DNA of 64,000 bases, from contig NZ_BBRM01000004.1 in NCBI RefSeq assembly GCF_002090155.1, positions 1 through 64,000 of the forward strand, read 5' to 3'. Below the pieces are notes generated by a model. The model saw only the letters and a list, made by a program, of their open reading frames with translations, was not told where the DNA came from and did not search any database. Numbering within the stretch: the first letter of the stretch is position 1; each line of letters opens with the position of its first letter. The stretch comes from Demequina sp. NBRC 110056. Its GTDB lineage: Bacteria > Actinomycetota > Actinomycetes > Actinomycetales > Demequinaceae. The position numbers and the translations under genes are program-made. Positions 59,606 through 64,000 of this stretch are shown piece by piece.

Positions 59606-60550
59606 CTGAGGGTCGGTCTCGCGAATGGTGGCGACGTTCGAGGCGGTGGCCGACGGGCTCGGCTCCGGCAGCGGCTCGTCGGGCCACGGCCACGGGTTGG
59701 GCTCGCAGTCTTCGCTCAGGTCGACCTGATCGGTCATGATCAGCGCGCGCCCCGACGCGCACACGCCGTCCTCGTTGCCCAGGACGTGGCCGACGCCGTG
59801 GTTGACGAGATACACGCGGGCACCGGTCGTGTCGTCGCCGTAGCTCGTCAGGCCGGCGGCCCAGTCGTACTGGCTCACGGCGACGATGCCCCGGAAGGTG
59901 CACGGCACATCCTCGGTCGCGCTCGTGACGGGGCTCGGCGACGCCTCGGGCTCGGCCGAGGCGTCGTCGTCGTTGCCGACGACCGTCGCGGCGGTGTGCG
60001 GGTTGGGGCACATCGTGGCCGCGGTGGTGGGGCTCGCGATGACGACTCGGATGTCGGAGGCTCCTGCCGTGGGCACGAACTCGTAGCGGCCGTTGGCGCC
60101 CCAGCCGCGAGGGTCGTTGAGCGCGGCGAGCACGAACGTCGCGAGCGCACTGCCGTCCATGTCGAGTCCGTCCTCGACCTCGACGCGCACCCAGCGCACC
60201 GCGGCGGCCTCACCCGAAGGCACGCCGTCGAGCGTCACGGTGCGGAACGTGCCCTCGCCCTCGGTCGGCACGTCGAGAGAGACGAGGCCGGCCAGGCGAT
60301 CGTCGTCGTCGAGCTCGCGGGTGATGGGCTCGAGCGGCGGCAGCGACACCTCGAGCTCCGGCTCGGCCGAGGGCGACGGTGATGCCGACGGTGACGCCTC
60401 GGGTGCCGCGAGCGTCGAGCCCAGCTGGCCCGTGCCCCACCCGACGCCGATGCCGACGAGGAACGCGACGAGCACGACGGCGAGCACCGCGAGGAGGCCA
60501 GGTCCGCCCGTTCCCCTGCGCGCGAACATCGCCCCGAAGCCTCGATCCAC
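59603..60550 (-). CDS. DUF3152 family zincin-like protein, catalytic Glu replaced
   Basis: 315 residues. One membrane helix (about 18-40), a Pro/Ser/Glu linker, then an extracytoplasmic DUF3152 domain: WVRVEVEDGLDMDGSALATFVLAALNDPRGWG, IRVVIASPTTAATMCPNP, GARVYLVNHGVGHVLGNEDGVC, ALIMTDQVDLSEDCEPNPWPWP. The family normally shows HExGHxLG; here it is H251-G-V-G-H255, so the catalytic Glu is Gly and the zinc His residues persist. It is probably non-proteolytic. Position next to DUF3107 matches Rv3207c. GTG start, TATCGT 6 nt upstream. Confidence 0.85.
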   Translation of the reverse strand: MDRGFGAMFARRGTGGPGLLAVLAVVLVAFLVGIGVGWGTGQLGSTLAAPEASPSASPSPSAEPELEVSLPPLEPITRELDDDDRLAGLVSLDVPTEGEGTFRTVTLDGVPSGEAAAVRWVRVEVEDGLDMDGSALATFVLAALNDPRGWGANGRYEFVPTAGASDIRVVIASPTTAATMCPNPHTAATVVGNDDDASAEPEASPSPVTSATEDVPCTFRGIVAVSQYDWAAGLTSYGDDTTGARVYLVNHGVGHVLGNEDGVCASGRALIMTDQVDLSEDCEPNPWPWPDEPLPEPSPSATASNVATIRETDPQ

Positions 60551-60556
60551 GCCTCT

Positions 60557-60562
60557 ACGATA
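60557..60562 (-). promoter_or_regulatory. Leaderless -10 element of the DUF3152 gene
   Basis: TATCGT, spacer AGAGGC, GTG. On the plus strand TACGAT (60556-60561) could start the DUF3107 transcript. Confidence 0.5.
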
Positions 60563-60612
60563 GTTGGAGACCCCCCGAACCATGACCATCGACCCAGACC
60601 ACGGAGGCACCC

Positions 60613-60831
60613 ATGGAGATCCGCATCGGCGTTCAGAATGTCGCGCGAGAGATCGTCATCGAGACGGACCTGTCCTCCGACCAGGTCTCCCAGGCGGTCA
60701 CGGACGCGGTCGCCGGCGCGACCCTCGACCTCACGGACACGAAGGGGCGCCGCGTGGTGGTGCCTGCCGGCGCGCTCGGCTACGTCGAGATCGGCGAGGA
60801 GTCGAAGCGCCGCGTCGGCTTCGGGGCCTGA
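60613..60831 (+). CDS. DUF3107 family small protein
   Basis: 72 residues, all predicted beta/alpha small fold: MEIRIGVQNVAREIVIETDLSSDQVSQ then VTDAVAGATLDLTDTKGRRVVVPAGALGYVEIG. Family is confined to actinobacteria (Rv3208A, an abundant protein in mycobacteria). Function unknown. CGGAGG lies 5 nt before the ATG. It is divergent from DUF3152 and ends 5 bp from the convergent gntK stop. Confidence 0.92.
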   Translation: MEIRIGVQNVAREIVIETDLSSDQVSQAVTDAVAGATLDLTDTKGRRVVVPAGALGYVEIGEESKRRVGFGA

Positions 60832-60836
60832 CTCCC

Positions 60837-61331
60837 CTACCCCGTCACTGAGGCGAGCGCCGCGTCCGCGGCGGCGCGCGCATCGGCGCTCGAGACGTCG
60901 ATCGTGACGCCTTCCTCGTCCGGCGCGAGCCCTTCGAGCGTCGCGTACTGCGAGTCCAGCAGCCCCGGCGGCGCAAAGTGGCCGTCACGCTCCGCGCGGG
61001 TGCGCACGCGCGGCTCGAGCACCGCCTGTGGCGCCGCCAGATGGACGAACACCGCTCCGTCCGCGACCGACCGCATGAGGTCGCGGTAGGAGCGCTTGAG
61101 CGCGGAGCACGCGACCACGCCCTCGTCGCGACTGGCGAGCCACGCCGCGACGTCCTCGAGCCAGGGCCACCGGTCCTCGTCGGTCAGCGGGGTGCCGGCG
61201 GCCATCTTCGCCACGTTCTCCGCGGTGTGGAAGTCGTCGGCATCGGCGAACTCGGCGCCGAGCTCCTCCGCCACGAGCATCCCGACGGTGGACTTGCCGC
61301 ACCCGGTGACCCCCATGACGACGACGCGCAT
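60837..61331 (-). CDS. gntK: Gluconokinase
   Basis: 164 residues, P-loop kinase of the GntK family that phosphorylates D-gluconate to 6-phosphogluconate for the pentose phosphate route. Walker A GVTGCGKSTVG, substrate loop FADADDFHTAENVAKMAAGTPLTDEDRWPWL, ACSALKRSYRD and the lid RxxRDGHFAPPGLLDSQYATLE are all present. ATG with TAGGCT 6 nt upstream; the TAG is also the stop codon of the upstream permease gene, so gntK has its own leaderless promoter. Alone, without gluconate permease or regulator nearby. Confidence 0.95.
   Translation of the reverse strand: MRVVVMGVTGCGKSTVGMLVAEELGAEFADADDFHTAENVAKMAAGTPLTDEDRWPWLEDVAAWLASRDEGVVACSALKRSYRDLMRSVADGAVFVHLAAPQAVLEPRVRTRAERDGHFAPPGLLDSQYATLEGLAPDEEGVTIDVSSADARAAADAALASVTG
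60873..60891 (-). repeat. 19-mer repeat GAGCGCCGATGCGCGCGCC, copy 3 of 3
   Basis: Exact copy in the 3' part of gntK, read as SADARA. Confidence 0.75.
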
Positions 61332-61340
61332 GGGACGAGC

Positions 61341-62402
<1,062 letters not shown>

Positions 62403-62403
62403 C

Positions 62404-63387
62404 TCAGGACTCCATCATTCGGGTGCGGGGATCGAGGATCGCGTGGACGATGTCCGCGAGGATGTTCGCGACCAGCACCGCCATGGTGATGACCAGGAAC
62501 AGGCCCTGCATGAGCGGCCAGTCCTTGGCGTTGGTCGCGTCCAGGAGCATCTTGCCGACGCCGGGATACGAGAAGACGAGCTCGGTGACGAGCGTGCCGC
62601 CGACGATGAAGCCGAGGGCGAGCGCGAAGCTCGACAGCTGCGGAAGGACGGCGTTGCGAGCGGCGTAGCGGCGCAGCACCCGCCGCGGATGCAGGCCCTT
62701 CGCCTCCGCGACGGTCACGTAGTCCTCGTCGAGGACGGTGATCATCATGTTGCGCATGCCGAGGATCCAGCCGCCCAGCGAGGCGAACACGATGGTGAGG
62801 GCGGGCAGGGTGCCGTGGGCGATCACCTGGCCGATGAAGTCCCACGATAGCTCCGGCACCGAGCCCTTGTCGTAGGCGTGCGACGCCGGGAACCATCCCA
62901 GCTGGGTCGAGAAGATCGCGATGACGATGAGCGCCATCCAGAAGTACGGCACGGTCGAGAAGAACGTCGCGAACGGCACGACCAGGTCCGCGCGGGAGCC
63001 GCGACGCCACCCGATCACGGAGCCGACCACGGTGCCGATGAGGAAGCTCAGGATCGTGGAGATGCCGACCAGCCCGAGCGTCCACGGCAGACCGGTCGCG
63101 ATCACCTCAGTCACCGGCGCGAGACCCTTCGAGAACGACCGCCCGAGGTCGCCGTCGAGCAGCAGGCCCCAGTAGTCGATGTACTGCTGGAGCAGCGACT
63201 TGTCTTCGTCGAGCCCGAAGAGCGTCTTGAGGGACTCGATGGCCTCCGGGTTGAAGTCGCTCTGGTGCTTCTGCAGGTACGCGGTGATGGGGTCGCCCTT
63301 CATGAACCGCGGCAGGAAGAAGTTGATGGTGATGGCCGCCCATGCCGTGAACAGGTAGAACGCGGCGCGGCGCAGGATGAAGCGCAT
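62404..63387 (-). CDS. Peptide/oligosaccharide ABC transporter permease, DppB/OppB type
   Basis: 327 residues, six helices. Standard OppB features: RFILRRAAFYLFTAWAAITINFFLPRFMKGDP start, LLDGDLGRSFSKGLAPVTEVIATGLPWTLGLVGISTIL, and the EAA loop VAEAKGLHPRRVLRRYAARNAVLPQLSSFAL. The IAHGTLPALTIVF segment and FSYPGVGKMLLDAT near the end are typical. It forms the membrane channel with the DppC-type subunit. The first ATPase gene ends 4 bp upstream of its ATG. Confidence 0.94.
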   Translation of the reverse strand: MRFILRRAAFYLFTAWAAITINFFLPRFMKGDPITAYLQKHQSDFNPEAIESLKTLFGLDEDKSLLQQYIDYWGLLLDGDLGRSFSKGLAPVTEVIATGLPWTLGLVGISTILSFLIGTVVGSVIGWRRGSRADLVVPFATFFSTVPYFWMALIVIAIFSTQLGWFPASHAYDKGSVPELSWDFIGQVIAHGTLPALTIVFASLGGWILGMRNMMITVLDEDYVTVAEAKGLHPRRVLRRYAARNAVLPQLSSFALALGFIVGGTLVTELVFSYPGVGKMLLDATNAKDWPLMQGLFLVITMAVLVANILADIVHAILDPRTRMMES

Positions 63388-63391
63388 GGCG

Positions 63392-64000
63392 TCAGCTCCT
63401 CGCGTCCATGCCGGACCGGCCGGCGAAGTGCTTGTCGGGATCGGGAGAGGCGGAGCGCAGCTCCCTCGTGTACGGGTGCTGGGGATCGAGGATCACGTCG
63501 TCGGCGGGGCCGCGCTCGACGATGACGCCGCGGTGCATCACCATGATCTCGTCGGAGAAGTGGCGTGCGGTGGCGAGGTCGTGGGTGATGTAGAGGACCC
63601 CGAGGTTCGACTGGCGCTGAAGGTCCGCGAGCAGGTTGAGGACGCCCAGGCGGATCGACACGTCCAGCATCGACACGGGCTCGTCCGCGATGAGCAGCTC
63701 GGGCCGCGACGCGAGCGCGCGGGCGATCGCGACGCGTTGACGCTGGCCGCCCGACAGCTCGTGCGGGCGGCGGTCGATCACCGCGGCGTCGAGCCGCACG
63801 CGCTCGAGCAGCCGGTGGACCTCGTCGTCCACCTCGTGCTTGGGAACGACCTTGTCGAGGCGCAGCGGACGCTCGATGTGGTGACGGATGGTGTGGTACG
63901 GGTTGAGCGAGGCGAAGGGGTCCTGGAACACCATCCGCACGCGCTGCCGGTACCGGCGCAGCGCGGGGCCGCGGCGCGGGATCGCCTCGCCGTCGAGCAG
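63392..64000 (-). CDS. Oligopeptide-type ABC transporter ATP-binding protein (partial, N-terminus outside window)
   Basis: About 202 C-terminal codons are visible; the open frame continues past the window end, so Walker A is not seen. Present are the Q-loop region MVFQDPFASLNPYHTI, signature LSGGQRQRVAIARALA, Walker B LLIADEPVSMLDVSI, H-loop YITHDLATARHFS and the DppD/DppF C-terminal tail HPYTRELRSASPDPDKHF. It drives the two permeases downstream. Confidence 0.93.
   Translation of the reverse strand: MLDGEAIPRRGPALRRYRQRVRMVFQDPFASLNPYHTIRHHIERPLRLDKVVPKHEVDDEVHRLLERVRLDAAVIDRRPHELSGGQRQRVAIARALASRPELLIADEPVSMLDVSIRLGVLNLLADLQRQSNLGVLYITHDLATARHFSDEIMVMHRGVIVERGPADDVILDPQHPYTRELRSASPDPDKHFAGRSGMDARS

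Overview
The window comes from a high-GC Gram-positive chromosome (Actinomycetota). WhiB regulators, an AdnAB pair, UvrD2, DUF3107, DUF3152, DUF3499, DUF5679, UPF0182 and PdtaS are all present, and gene order matches blocks known from Mycobacterium tuberculosis (the Rv3193c-Rv3208A, Rv3219-Rv3220c, Rv3257c-Rv3260c, Rv3275c-Rv3277 and Rv3694c-Rv3695 neighbourhoods). The small-gene repertoire and the gntK, peptide-ABC and mannanase content suggest a Micrococcales-type relative such as Demequina or Cellulomonas. That placement is inference. Apart from the left edge this is core, densely packed, vertically inherited sequence, not a genomic island.

Layout. 1-366: edge of a probable IS110-family element (transposase start plus long non-coding end) next to SpoIIM. 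0.4-2.2 kb: divergent SpoIIM and RDD membrane proteins. 2.3-12.8 kb: ahcY, cation efflux, manB, DUF3499, then DUF5719, a giant GT2 glycosyltransferase, whiB2 and a second GT2. 12.9-15.5 kb: two tandem LCP (LytR-CpsA-Psr) ligases. 15.8-20.0 kb: purKE, gtrA and a two-component system. 20.1-24.1 kb: GT39-like membrane protein and a membrane-anchored GH5 mannanase. 24.1-30.9 kb: FHA-FtsK ATPase, whiB1, pdtaS, DUF2505 and paired CrcB fluoride channels. 31.1-39.3 kb: a four-gene FtsX/ABC exporter operon. 39.3-46.9 kb: amino-acid permease, initiator tRNA, UPF0182, Lon-like PDZ protease, DUF2342, DUF5679. 47.1-58.6 kb: ThiF-like protein, uvrD2, nudC, APH-like kinase and adnAB. 58.6-64 kb: DUF368, DUF3152, DUF3107, gntK and a peptide ABC transporter cut by the window end.

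Themes. Envelope assembly dominates: sugar-nucleotide supply (ManB), glycosyltransferases, LCP ligases, a lipid-carrier recycling candidate (DUF368) and GtrA. DNA break repair (AdnAB, UvrD2) forms the second block. Many genes appear to be leaderless: a TANNNT -10 hexamer lies 6-8 nt before the start codon with no Shine-Dalgarno.

The least explained signals are at DNA level. A 9-mer, CCGATGCGC, occurs about 25 times on both strands in several reading frames and between genes, including three exact copies of a 19-mer. Short tandem-repeat arrays sit in several gene junctions. There is a probable IS110 bridge-RNA end at the left edge. No unmistakable new defence or biosynthetic system is visible.
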